Shown in pieces: positions 41,287-49,902 of a DNA stretch of 64,000 nt. Position 1 is the stretch's first letter, and each line of letters begins with the position of its first letter. The stretch spans positions 1,254,212 through 1,318,211 of the forward strand of contig NZ_SJPT01000001.1 of NCBI RefSeq assembly GCF_007860095.1, written 5' to 3'. This DNA comes from Novipirellula galeiformis (GTDB lineage Bacteria; Planctomycetota; Planctomycetia; Pirellulales; Pirellulaceae). Under the pieces are notes generated by a model. It made no database searches. It was given only the letters and a program-made list of their open reading frames with translations, and was not told where the DNA came from. Both the position numbers and the translations under genes were made by a program.

Positions 41287-41360
41287 TGGGCGTACCAGAA
41301 CTCGAATCTGGGACCTCGTCGTTATCAGCGACGCGCTCTAACCAACTGAGCTATACGCCC
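41287..41360 (-). tRNA. tRNA-Ile (anticodon GAT)
   Basis: The minus strand begins GGGCGTATAGCTCAGTTGGT, with the anticodon loop CTGATAA and the T-arm GATTCGAGTTC, and ends TACGCCCA (74 nt); the acceptor stem is fully paired. It is upstream of tRNA-Ala in the usual Ile-Ala order, but no 16S gene precedes it. Confidence 0.96.
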
Positions 41361-42055
41361 GAATTGTTTTGTTTCAGCAAGTCGCTAGGCGACCGCTGCT
41401 GTTTCAATTCACCTCCTGGAGTTCGCATTCGGTAGTTGATCGTTACCGCGAATGTTCCAAGAGGGGCAAAGTTTACGCAAACTACGTCGGCTGTCAAAGG
41501 GAAGAGATGCCTCTAACAGACAAATTCGTTGCTTTTCTCTTTTTGACCTCCTTACCAACCGCTGTTTTGGCTTCGATTGGCTCACCAAAGTACCGTTTCA
41601 GTTGTTGGCTGAAGTGTCAATTCCTCTCGTGAGACCTTTTCTTCGACCAGCCTTGCGTCGGTTCTTAACCAATCTCGATGAATTTGATCGGTTTCTTGTT
41701 TTTGGTCGGTGGAGCTTGTCAGCGATCGGGCCCCTGGAACGCGGCATCACGTGGTGATTTGGCGAGTTGGGCCGCGTTTGCCGGGGATCCGCGGTGCGTT
41801 CGGTGTGGCGGCTCGGCCATCGATGATGGCTGAGACCCGGGGGCGTTCCAGATTCAAGCGGGTTCAGCCAGACGCGGTTAATAAAAATCGACGCTTTAAA
41901 AATCGACATTCCCACCGGGGGCTAGGTTCGGGCACAATAATTGGTATTGCTGTGAAAGCGAAAGGCCGGAAAGATCCGGCTAAAATTCGAAACTCCGCAG
42001 GCAATCTTTCAAATACACGGTTCCTGGCGGCACCCTCCTACAACTCTTTGATGGA
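41361..42055. other. Upstream region of the tRNA-23S-5S unit
   Basis: About 695 bp without a supported gene. It is where the 16S gene would lie in a standard operon; no 16S sequence is present. It should hold the divergent promoters of the rRNA unit and the TlpA-like gene. Confidence 0.7.
41470..41497 (-). promoter_or_regulatory. Candidate promoter of the tRNA-23S-5S unit
   Basis: A perfect TTGACA (complement of 41492-41497) and TAAACT (complement of 41470-41475) stand 16 bases apart, about 110 bases before tRNA-Ile on the minus strand. It is the best -35/-10 pair seen in the region. Confidence 0.45.
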
Positions 42056-44053
42056 ATGTTTGGCATGATGGATCTCCCCCCTCCCGGACGGTTTGTTCGT
42101 TATCGAACCGGCTTCATTGGTATGGTTGAATCGATTTCTTCCCCGAAATGCCTGACGAAAGCGACGTCGACGATGACGTTGGTTGCGGCAGGTTTGTTGG
42201 CATTGCCGATGACTCCAGCCGTGGCTGCGACTCCTTCGGCCAAGGATGCGCTGCAGTTGAAGCCGGTTCAGGCCGATGTCGAATACGAGCAAGTGGAGGC
42301 GTCTGAGGTTGCGAAATGCACCGTGACGGATTTAGAGCACAACGATTGGTCCGGTTGGGAAGTGCGGGCGGGCGATGGAACTTTGCTGCGTCGATTTGCC
42401 GACACTAACGACGACAACAAAGTCGATATGTGGTGCTATTTCAATTTTGGAATCGAGGTTTATCGGGATATTGATCGTGATTTTAACACAAAAGCCGATG
42501 AATACCGCTGGTTTGGTACCGCTGGTACTCGCTGGGGATTGGATGAAAACGAAGACGGCAAGATCGACGCTTGGAAGCAAATTTCCCCCGAGGAAGTGAC
42601 CGCGGAAGTGGTTGCGGCCCTACGCGATCGCGATGTGGCACGCTTCACCCGTTTGATGGTCACCGGCAAAGATCTCGAGTCGATCGGGGTGGGCAGCGAG
42701 ACGATGCGGCGATTAGGCGGGAAGGCCACTCTCGCGGTTCAAAAGTTTGGTGAGTTTGCAAAATCTCAAAAGGCCGTCGGACGCGACGCAAAATGGGTTC
42801 AATTTGCAGCTGCCACTCCCGGGGTTGTTCCCAGTGGAACCGCGGGATCGAGCAAAGATATCACCGTGTATGAGAACGCGGTCGCCATGTTCGAAGACGC
42901 AGACGGTAGCGGTCAACTGTTGGTCGGAACGATTGTTCGCGTCGGTGATGCTTGGCGAATTGTCGATTTACCATCGATTGGGGAAGACGGCGAGGCGGTC
43001 GCTCAATCATCGGGAAACTTTTTTACCCCTGGAGGGATGGGAGGATCCGCGGCGAATCTGAACTCGGGAATCGGAGCTCAATCCCAACAATTGGTCACGG
43101 AGCTCGAAGAAATCGATCGCAAGCTCGCCACGACCAGCAATCCCAAGGACTTGGCCAAGCTTCATGAAGGACGGGCCCAATTGGTGTCGCGTTTAATTCG
43201 AGCCACTGAGAACCCAAGCGAGCGAGATGCGTGGACGCGTCAGTTGATCGATACCGTCAGTATGGCGACGCAAAGCGGGGCATATCCCGATGGAATTAAG
43301 CAATTGAAAGCGATCGTCACCTCACTGGGGGACAACAACGAGTCGCTAAAGGCCTATGCGGAATACATGATGATCGGCTCTGAATATGCGCTGCGTCAAA
43401 CTCCCGATGCCGATTTTGCGGAAGTCCAGAAATGGTATTTGGAAACCTTGATCGATTTTGTCGATCGCTACCCACGGATGCCAGAATCGGCTCAAGCGAT
43501 GTTGCAATTAGCACTCAGCAAAGAGTTTGAAGACAAAGAGAGCGAAGCCCTGGGCTACTACAAAAAGGCTGCCGAGGCATTTCCAGGTTCCGACACGTCG
43601 GAGAAAGCCGAAGGAGCCGTTCGTCGCCTCGAATCGGTGGGCCAAGTGATCGATCTGCAAGGGCTGTCGATCGATGGTAAACCATTCAAGCTCTCACAAC
43701 TGCGTGGTCGTCCCGTGGTGTTGCACTACTGGGCGACCTGGTGCGAGCCATGCAAGCAGGACATGAAGCTGTTGCGTGGTTTGCAGGCGCGTTATCAGAA
43801 GGCCGGGTTGCAGCTTGTCGGCGTGAATGTCGATGCGACTCGCGAAATGGCTAAGGGATTTTTGAAGGAGACTCCCCTGCCCTGGATCCAATTGTTCGAC
43901 GACGGGGGACTCGAATCGAGTGACCTTGCTAAAGCGTTTGGCGTCCAGACCTTGCCTACAATGATGTTAATCGATGAGCGAGGCCGAGTGGTTCGTCACA
44001 ATGTTCGCGCTGCCGAGCTCGAAAGCGAACTCGAGAAAATGACGAAGAAGTAG
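42056..44053 (+). CDS. Thioredoxin-fold (TlpA-like) protein with EF-hand-like repeats
   Basis: 665 residues. The C-terminal ~125 form a TlpA/ResA redox domain, with W-A-T-W-C-E-P-C (Cys 563 and Cys 566) and the cis-proline segment TLPTMMLID. Around residues 110-180 are three loops with EF-hand-like spacing: DTNDDNKVD, DRDFNTKAD and DENEDGKID; they may bind Ca2+. The middle is helical and TPR-like (EYALRQTPD, YPRMPESAQAMLQLALSKEFEDKESEALGYYKKA). A signal sequence (LVAAGLLALPMTPAVAA) is preceded by ~40 residues, so the start may be at 42122 (ATG) instead. It should act outside the membrane, reducing or oxidising thiols; partner proteins are unknown. Confidence 0.85.
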   Translation: MFGMMDLPPPGRFVRYRTGFIGMVESISSPKCLTKATSTMTLVAAGLLALPMTPAVAATPSAKDALQLKPVQADVEYEQVEASEVAKCTVTDLEHNDWSGWEVRAGDGTLLRRFADTNDDNKVDMWCYFNFGIEVYRDIDRDFNTKADEYRWFGTAGTRWGLDENEDGKIDAWKQISPEEVTAEVVAALRDRDVARFTRLMVTGKDLESIGVGSETMRRLGGKATLAVQKFGEFAKSQKAVGRDAKWVQFAAATPGVVPSGTAGSSKDITVYENAVAMFEDADGSGQLLVGTIVRVGDAWRIVDLPSIGEDGEAVAQSSGNFFTPGGMGGSAANLNSGIGAQSQQLVTELEEIDRKLATTSNPKDLAKLHEGRAQLVSRLIRATENPSERDAWTRQLIDTVSMATQSGAYPDGIKQLKAIVTSLGDNNESLKAYAEYMMIGSEYALRQTPDADFAEVQKWYLETLIDFVDRYPRMPESAQAMLQLALSKEFEDKESEALGYYKKAAEAFPGSDTSEKAEGAVRRLESVGQVIDLQGLSIDGKPFKLSQLRGRPVVLHYWATWCEPCKQDMKLLRGLQARYQKAGLQLVGVNVDATREMAKGFLKETPLPWIQLFDDGGLESSDLAKAFGVQTLPTMMLIDERGRVVRHNVRAAELESELEKMTKK

Positions 44054-44121
44054 ACTTCCGCAGCCTTGGTGGCCGAATGCCTTCGTGGGTTTCGCCAATC
44101 CAATGAGTTTGCCGTCAAATG

Positions 44122-44164
44122 ACAGCCGCTTGGATCTCAGCTCGAGAATCAGGCGGCTTTTTTT
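44122..44164 (+). terminator. Rho-independent terminator after the TlpA-like gene
   Basis: AGCCGC (44124-44129) pairs with GCGGCT (44153-44158), an inner imperfect GATCTC/GAGAATC stem extends it, and seven T residues follow directly (44158-44164). Confidence 0.75.
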
Positions 44165-44470
44165 GTGGACGCAACGCTCTTCTTAACGTTTCGTTACCCC
44201 GCGAGCTTCGTTGCCCGAGAGGCGGGCACTCTTGTAAAACACCCCTCGCATTCCTTGTTGCGGCGGGCGAATGCCCCTCCCAATTCCTCGCTTGTTGTGA
44301 TGTCTGATCTTGGTGCAGCGGTCCTTGTGCGCGGTTATGCTATGAATTCGGCTACGGTACTCGGTCGTCGTTTCCGCTTCTATACTTGCTGGGCAACCCT
44401 GCGACGATGAATCGGCAGCGATGGTGGTTGCTCCTTCTCGAAGTCACTTTTCGATCAGGTAATAAACGCG
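44165..44470. other. Intergenic region with nothing recognised
   Basis: About 300 bp after the terminator. Short open frames on the + strand have no family likeness. The promoter of the next gene should be here but was not identified. Confidence 0.4.
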
Positions 44471-44899
44471 ATGGGCAAGCGGGATGATCTTCTTCGTCAA
44501 TTAAAAAAGGCCGATCGACGACGTGGTCGCCGTACGTCTAGTACCGCGGCGTCGAACGATTCGGGGCGTCAGAGTCCTGGGGCGAGTGACGCTGCGGACC
44601 AGGTGGATGTGACGGCATTGATCGTTTCCGATGTGCTCGCGTTTGCACATTCAGAGAAAGGTTGTCGAGATCCCCAGGTCGTTTCCGCGCTGCGTTCATT
44701 GCTACGGGGGTCTGACCCAACGGTGCCCGTTGCACGTGGTTTACGCGATCAGATACAGCTCATCGCGGATCGTCCCGACGTCAACCTTCGCGACTTTCGC
44801 AGCTCGGTCAAAGGCCTTTTGGAACAAGCAGCGCAGTTCGATCGCGAGGCAGGCAATGACGACCGCTTTTTGAATTATTTAGCAGTGTTAATCGAGTAA
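44471..44899 (+). CDS. Unknown small protein, 142 aa
   Basis: No family recognised. The first ~40 residues are basic and then Ser/Ala/Asp rich, starting MGKRDDLLRQLKKADRRRGRR; the remainder is helical, ending DDRFLNYLAVLIE. No signal or membrane segment, so cytoplasmic. The ATG at 44471 is a plausible start. The last codons and the TAA are the first unit of a 19-bp tandem array. Confidence 0.6.
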   Translation: MGKRDDLLRQLKKADRRRGRRTSSTAASNDSGRQSPGASDAADQVDVTALIVSDVLAFAHSEKGCRDPQVVSALRSLLRGSDPTVPVARGLRDQIQLIADRPDVNLRDFRSSVKGLLEQAAQFDREAGNDDRFLNYLAVLIE

Positions 44900-45000
44900 G
44901 CCAGTGTTAATCGAGTAAGCCAGCGTTAATCGAGTAAGCCAGCGTTAATCGAGTAAGCCAGCGTTAATCGAGTAAGCCGGTGCCCCGCGAGTAAGGCAGA
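44887..45000. repeat. 19-bp tandem array starting at a stop codon
   Basis: Six units of 19 bp with the form GTTAATCGAGTAAGCCAGC: five near-identical units at 44887-44981 and a decayed one to 45000. The first contains the TAA of the upstream gene (44897-44899). The array ends 50 bases before the ATG of the next gene. Confidence 0.92.
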
Positions 45001-45050
45001 GCATGGGATGCCAATTTTTAGCACGACATAGCCCTCTTCAGACGTTCAAT

Positions 45051-45668
45051 ATGAATCGCACTCCAATTGAAAATCCGTATCTCAGCTCAGCAGCGACCCG
45101 CGACGAAGCCGGTCAGACCAATTTGAGTGGACTGGTTCGCACGGGCCAGATCATCGCATTTGCGCTGCTGCAAGGCGTTCTGTTCATCACCGCAATTTTT
45201 GCTTATTTGACGTTTGTCTCCGGTGGAAATGGGGAGCACGGCGCGGCCGCGGGGAACGCTGCGATGCCGGAAAATGACGGCGATTGGGTGTTTTTGTTGA
45301 TCGGTATCGTAGCCTGCTTCGCCGGTTGTTTCGCCTCTTTCGTTGTTAATCGATTGATGAAGCAAATGGCGATTAGGCAATTTGTGGCCTCGGGATCCGA
45401 GGTTGCGGTGCCGGTCGCGGAAACCGTGACGATCACTCCCGAAATCAGTCAATTGTTGGCGGCATCCCAAACGCAGACGATCATCGGTTTGGCTATCGTC
45501 GAAGGTGCCGCAGTGATCAACGTGGTCTTGATGATGCTCGATGAAAACATGTTGCATCTCGTGATGGTCGCATTTTGTCTGGTCGCGATGGCGGTCCAAT
45601 TTCCTACGCTGCGAAAAAAAATGGATCTGATCGAGTTCGCCGCACGGGCATCGCGAGACCGAATCTGA
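45051..45668 (+). CDS. Unknown membrane protein, 205 aa
   Basis: From the ATG at 45051 (MNRTPIENPYLSS). Hydrophobic helices lie near residues 35-58, 78-98, 140-160 and 166-184, so it is a four-helix inner-membrane protein. A Gly/Ala-rich loop follows the first helix. The NPY motif near the start appears in many planctomycete membrane proteins, but I cannot assign a family. The frame is open further upstream to 45003, inside the spacer after the tandem array, and is unlikely to be used there. Confidence 0.65.
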   Translation: MNRTPIENPYLSSAATRDEAGQTNLSGLVRTGQIIAFALLQGVLFITAIFAYLTFVSGGNGEHGAAAGNAAMPENDGDWVFLLIGIVACFAGCFASFVVNRLMKQMAIRQFVASGSEVAVPVAETVTITPEISQLLAASQTQTIIGLAIVEGAAVINVVLMMLDENMLHLVMVAFCLVAMAVQFPTLRKKMDLIEFAARASRDRI

Positions 45669-46134
45669 AACCCAGTAGAGGTGGAGAGTAAAGAATGCCC
45701 TCTCCGGGCCATGGAGCCCAGCTCTCCCCGAGGGAGGATGAAGTGGGAGGGGAATTTGAAAAAGCTAAATTGAAAATCGCGGGGAACTGTACTGGATTTG
45801 ATCTGACAAGAGGAAACGGAGGGGCCCGACGAGCGCAGTTGTCGGGCTACATTGGAAGAATGGGCGTACCTGTCCAGTGCAACCAATCCTCCTCGGACGC
45901 TACCCGCGTCCGCCCCTCCTCCCGCAAGCGGACGGGTAAACCAAAACTCTCCCTGCCTCCCTGCCTCCCTGCCTCCCTGCCTCCCTGTCTCCTTGTCTCC
46001 TTGTCTCCTTGTCTCCTTGTCTCCTTGTCTCCTTGTCTCCTCACTAGATTGCCATCGACGGTAGCCTGTCTCGGATGCTATAGCCGTTGATTCCGTTTTC
46101 AGCTTTCGCTATCCAAAATCCGAGGTCGGCTTTG
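45669..46134. other. Repeat-filled intergenic region
   Basis: No gene. It contains the reverse-oriented GC-rich element (about 45873-45950) directly followed by a CTCC octamer array (45952-46043), then about 90 bp to the next start. An open frame across it translates only the array. Confidence 0.7.
45873..46043. repeat. Composite repeat: reverse element plus CTCC octamer array (copy B)
   Basis: The element has GTGCAA, then CGCGTCCGCCCCTCC and GCAAGCGG, and closes with GGGTAAACCAAAACTCTCC. From 45952 an array of 8-bp units follows, first CTCCCTGC-like and then TCTCCTTG-like, about 11 units in all. Confidence 0.75.
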
Positions 46135-47745
46135 ATGAAATTTCCAGCCCCCATTGCTGGATCGTTCTGCGTTTTGATGACGATCGTTGGATGTTCATCT
46201 GAAAATGCCAACGATGCTACTGGCTGGCAAGCGAATGGCGAGTCGAGAGTCGAAGCCACTCAAACGCCCGAAGCGGAACCGACGTTTGAAGTCGCTTCAC
46301 CAGAATCGACCGCAGGCATGCGGTCGATGCCACGTGCCGAATACTCCGTCGCCCCGCAGCAGATCGAGGCCCCTTTTCAACAGTCCGAGGCGATGCGACA
46401 GCCGCAGGCGATGCAAACGCCCCCAGCCATGCAAATGCCCCTCGCCATACAAATGGATGCTCGGTCAATGCCAATGGAAGCAGCCGATGCAGTAGATCCA
46501 CACGTCAGCCTTCCGGCGGGTGCGCAGCGAAATGGAGACGACGGCTTCGCGACCGTGCAAGTCTTTTATGCAACCGATCGCCAGCGAGGCCCTCTGACGT
46601 TGGCCGATTACCAAATCAGCGGCGAAAAACAAATCGTGCAAATGATTGCGATCGCCGCGATCGGCTTATTCGCCTTCGCGATGCTCAATTGGATGCGAGG
46701 GCGATCACGCACGGGCGCCTTGTCAGCGATCATGGGGGGTGGTGTCGCTTGCCTAGCGGCTGCGTTCATCGCGTTTGGGCAGGCGAGTATTGAAAAACAC
46801 GGGGTGACCTATACGGCGGATCGCGGCGTGCTGGTGCGAGGTGTCTGCGAAGTCACGGTTCCTGATTCCCATCGCCGTGGGTTGGTGGAACGTCCCAGTC
46901 TGCTGAAATTCGAAGTGCGCGAAAATCAGCGTGAACACATTGTATTGACTAGCGCCGTGGAGCTCGCCGAAACCGATTTTCAACAACGCTTGTCTGAAAC
47001 CGTCGCCCAGTCCAGCGATCGTGACTTGTTGGTCTTCATTCATGGCTACAACGTCGGCTTCGAGGCCGCCGTTCAGCGTACCGCTCAAATCGCCGTCGAT
47101 TTGCCTTTTGAAGGCGTTCCGGTTTGCTATAGCTGGCCCAGCCAAGCGTCGCTGTTGGGTTACACGATCGACGAAAATAATTCCGAATGGACGATCCCCC
47201 ATTTGAAGCAATTTTTAAGCGAGCTTGCCAGCGAATCAGGAGCCACGTCGATCAACGTGGTCGCTCATAGCATGGGCAATCGAGCGATGACCGCAGCGAT
47301 GCAACAGATTCGCTGGGAGTTGCCTGAGGGCGTTGCCCCGCCATTTGATCGCATCGTGTTAGCCGCTCCCGATGTCGATGCGGATCGTTTTCGCCGTGAC
47401 CTGGCCCCCGCGTTGTTGGAGGTTTCGAATCAGGTCACCCTTTACGCTTCTTCGGATGATCAAGCTTTGATTGCGTCCAAGAAGGTGCACGGTTATCCAC
47501 GCGCCGGTGAGAGTGGAGCCAATATATTGGTGGTCCCGGGAGTTGAGACGATCGATGTCAGCGGCATCGACCTGAGTTTATTGGGGCATAGCTACTATGG
47601 TGACAACGAATCGATGCTGCGTGATCTCTACGAACTGGTTCGCTCGCGATTGCCCGCACCGCAGCGCAACATGTTGATCGCACGGCAAGCAGGCGAGATG
47701 ATCTATTGGCAGCTCGCCCAGCGAGAAACCACCCCGCTGCGATAG
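46135..47745 (+). CDS. DUF900 alpha/beta hydrolase, lipoprotein
   Basis: 536 residues from the ATG at 46135 (GAGG nine bases upstream). The signal ends T-I-V-G-C (Cys 20 region), a good lipobox. Residues ~30-110 are rich in Pro, Gln and Met (e.g. MRQPQAMQTPPAMQMP). Two hydrophobic segments follow near 180-225. The hydrolase domain has DLLVFIHGYNVGFEAAVQRTAQ, CYSWPSQASLLGYTIDE, the nucleophile elbow A-H-S-M-G-N-R, and LGHSYYGDN with a likely catalytic His. This matches DUF900 esterases; the substrate is unknown. Mirrored repeat elements flank the gene. Confidence 0.85.
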   Translation: MKFPAPIAGSFCVLMTIVGCSSENANDATGWQANGESRVEATQTPEAEPTFEVASPESTAGMRSMPRAEYSVAPQQIEAPFQQSEAMRQPQAMQTPPAMQMPLAIQMDARSMPMEAADAVDPHVSLPAGAQRNGDDGFATVQVFYATDRQRGPLTLADYQISGEKQIVQMIAIAAIGLFAFAMLNWMRGRSRTGALSAIMGGGVACLAAAFIAFGQASIEKHGVTYTADRGVLVRGVCEVTVPDSHRRGLVERPSLLKFEVRENQREHIVLTSAVELAETDFQQRLSETVAQSSDRDLLVFIHGYNVGFEAAVQRTAQIAVDLPFEGVPVCYSWPSQASLLGYTIDENNSEWTIPHLKQFLSELASESGATSINVVAHSMGNRAMTAAMQQIRWELPEGVAPPFDRIVLAAPDVDADRFRRDLAPALLEVSNQVTLYASSDDQALIASKKVHGYPRAGESGANILVVPGVETIDVSGIDLSLLGHSYYGDNESMLRDLYELVRSRLPAPQRNMLIARQAGEMIYWQLAQRETTPLR

Positions 47746-47756
47746 ACCGACGCTGT

Positions 47757-47896
47757 GGGGAGGGAGACAGGGAGACAAGGAGACAAGGAGAGAGGGAGAG
47801 AGGGAGAGAGGGAGACAGCTGTGACATCCTCCCTCTGGGAGGGTCGGTCGCAGGAGGCGGCCGGGGAGGGCTGGTGGCCCTGAGCTTGCATGTTCC
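47757..47896. repeat. Composite repeat: GGAG octamer array plus forward element (copy C)
   Basis: GGGAGGGAGACAGGGAGACAAGG-like 8-bp units from about 47757 to 47818, then the element CCTCCCTCTGGGAGGGTCGG, GCGGCCGGGGAGGGCTG and GAGCTTGCATGTTCC. This is the mirror image of copy B on the other side of the DUF900 gene. Confidence 0.75.
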
Positions 47897-47960
47897 TATT
47901 TCGGGGACACGACGTCATTTCGAACACTCCGAGGCCCCGCCCACAGCCGCCTACCGCCAC

Positions 47961-47999
47961 AAAAAGCACCCAAGGCCCCGCGTCTGCGGAACCTTGGGT
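47961..47999 (-). terminator. Terminator after gnd
   Basis: ACCCAAGG (47968-47975) pairs with CCTTGGGT (47992-47999), with an inner CCGC/GCGG helix around GTCT. On the minus strand the U-run is five long (complement of 47961-47965) after two bases. It could also serve the + strand, where the following bases are T-rich. Confidence 0.8.
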
Positions 48000-48044
48000 T
48001 CTTTGTATTTAACAAGCCATTTTCAACGAGCAAACGCTTCCGCC

Positions 48045-49526
48045 TTACGCGTTCTTAGGTTGCTTACGCAATTGGATCCATTCGCTGTGGAACGTGCCGT
48101 CCATGTCGGTTCGTTTGTAGGTGTGAGCACCGAAGTAATCACGTTGAGCCTGCAGCATGTTGGCGGGCAAGCGTGCCATGCGGTAGCCATCGTAATAGCA
48201 CAACGCGGTGCTGAACGCTGGCACTGGGATACCCAGGATCGAAGCGGCCGCAACCACAGCACGCCACTTCTCTTGTGCGTTTTCAACGGCATTCTCGAAG
48301 AATGGGTGCAGCAGCAAGTTTTCGAGGTTCGGGTCCTCGTCGAATGCTTCCTTGATGCGATCCAAGAAGACCGCACGGATGATGCAACCACCACGCCATA
48401 GCAGGGCGCAGTCGCCGTAGTTGAGGTCCCACTTGTGCTCCGCCGATGCCGCTTGAAGCTGGACGAAGCCTTGAGCGTAGCTGACGATTTTGGAGGCGTA
48501 CAAGGCTTGACGGACCGCTTCGACAAACGCTTCGCGATCGCCGACCATCTTCATCGCGGCTGCCCGCATTTCTGCGTTGGATGCTTCCGAAGGACCATTG
48601 AGTTTTTCACTGGCACGCACGCGAGCTTCTTTTTGAGCCGACAAACCGCGTGCGAACACAGCCGTGGTCACCAACGTGCTCGGCACGCCAAGATCCAAGG
48701 CCAATTGGCTCATCCATTTTCCGGTGCCCTTGGCACCGGCGACATCCAAAATCTTGTCGACCAAGTAGCCATCGCCACCTTGGTCATCTTTGACGCTGAA
48801 AATGTCACGACTGATTTCGATCAAGTAGCTCGCCAAGTCGCCATCGTTCCACTTGTCAAACACGTCGTAGAGTTCGTCGTTGGATAGACCGCCGACCTCG
48901 CGAAGCAATTGGTACGCTTCGCAGATCAGTTGCATGTCGCCATATTCGATCCCGTTGTGGACCATTTTGACATAGTGACCGGCACCGCGAGGGCCGACCC
49001 ATTCGCAACAAGGAATGTCATTGTTGGGGCCGACCTTGGCCGAAATCGCTTGGAACATCTCTTTGACTTCGGGCCAAGCGCCCGCGCTGCCGCCGGGCAT
49101 CATGCTGGGGCCCAATAACGCCCCTTCTTCACCACCTGAAACGCCGCAACCACAGAACAGCAGCCCTGCGTCTTCGACTTTCTTGGTTCGTCGCTCGGTG
49201 TCAGCGTAGTGCGTGTTACCGCCATCAATGATGATGTCGCCGGGCTCGCAAAGTGGGATCAATTGGTCAATGATCGCGTCGACCGCAGGTCCCGCTTGCA
49301 CCAACAACATCAACTTGCGTGGTCGTTTGACCGATTTGACGAATTCTTCGATCGAGTGCGTGCCGACAAAGTTCTTTCCTTTGGCTCGGCCATTGATCAG
49401 GTTGTCAACCTTCTCGGTGGTGCGGTTGAAGACGGCAACTTTGTAGCCGCGACTTTCGACGTTTAAAGCCAAGTTCTCGCCCATCACCGCTAGTCCGATT
49501 AGGCCAAAATCGCAATCGCCGCTCAT
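48045..49526 (-). CDS. gnd: 6-phosphogluconate dehydrogenase, decarboxylating
   Basis: Third enzyme of the oxidative pentose-phosphate pathway: 6-phosphogluconate + NADP to ribulose 5-phosphate + CO2. The Rossmann G-L-I-G-L-A-V-M-G-E-N-L-A is at the N-terminus, the VQAGPAVDAIIDQL helix follows, and the catalytic Lys is in HYVKMVHNGIEYGDMQL near residue 187. The C-terminal helical domain has the FLDRIKEAF stretch and a tail that contributes to the partner active site (GTFHSEW). The 493-residue length matches the long bacterial form. A terminator lies 46 bases downstream. Confidence 0.97.
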   Translation of the reverse strand: MSGDCDFGLIGLAVMGENLALNVESRGYKVAVFNRTTEKVDNLINGRAKGKNFVGTHSIEEFVKSVKRPRKLMLLVQAGPAVDAIIDQLIPLCEPGDIIIDGGNTHYADTERRTKKVEDAGLLFCGCGVSGGEEGALLGPSMMPGGSAGAWPEVKEMFQAISAKVGPNNDIPCCEWVGPRGAGHYVKMVHNGIEYGDMQLICEAYQLLREVGGLSNDELYDVFDKWNDGDLASYLIEISRDIFSVKDDQGGDGYLVDKILDVAGAKGTGKWMSQLALDLGVPSTLVTTAVFARGLSAQKEARVRASEKLNGPSEASNAEMRAAAMKMVGDREAFVEAVRQALYASKIVSYAQGFVQLQAASAEHKWDLNYGDCALLWRGGCIIRAVFLDRIKEAFDEDPNLENLLLHPFFENAVENAQEKWRAVVAAASILGIPVPAFSTALCYYDGYRMARLPANMLQAQRDYFGAHTYKRTDMDGTFHSEWIQLRKQPKNA

Positions 49527-49902
49527 AGTTTTTCCAGGTAGTAAAAGGAGGTTGGATAGAAGTTCCGCCGGATTTTAGGCGCTGTTAACAAAACGGGGAA
49601 GAACGGGAGAAAACCGGGGAGTTGGGACAGGGGGGGCCAGCGGTGGGGGGAATGGAGCGAGAAGTCTCCCCGCAAGGAAGCTGTGGTGGTAAATCCCCAC
49701 TCAATCACACCCGGATCGGCCGTGAGAAGTGACAAATATTCGTCTCAATCGCTAAAACGTTCCTAAACCACCACCGATTAGCGGATATCCAGCGTTCATT
49801 TGTTGCTGCAGCGCTCTGCGGCGATTATTGTCAAAGGACGCAAGCTGTATATGCTGCGCAATTGACCCATCTTTTCGCAAAGTCGCCTTTTTAGGCTGAG
49901 TG
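49527..49902. other. Divergent intergenic region
   Basis: About 375 bp between gnd and the DUF1598 gene, containing a G-rich stretch around 49600-49670 but no recognised gene, repeat or RNA. Promoters for both genes should be here. Confidence 0.4.

Noticed and set aside
41361-42055. A divergent or partial 16S gene
   Set aside because: None of the universal 16S words were found on either strand.
44887-45000. 19-bp array as a CRISPR
   Set aside because: The units are contiguous with no spacers and are too short; no cas genes in the window.
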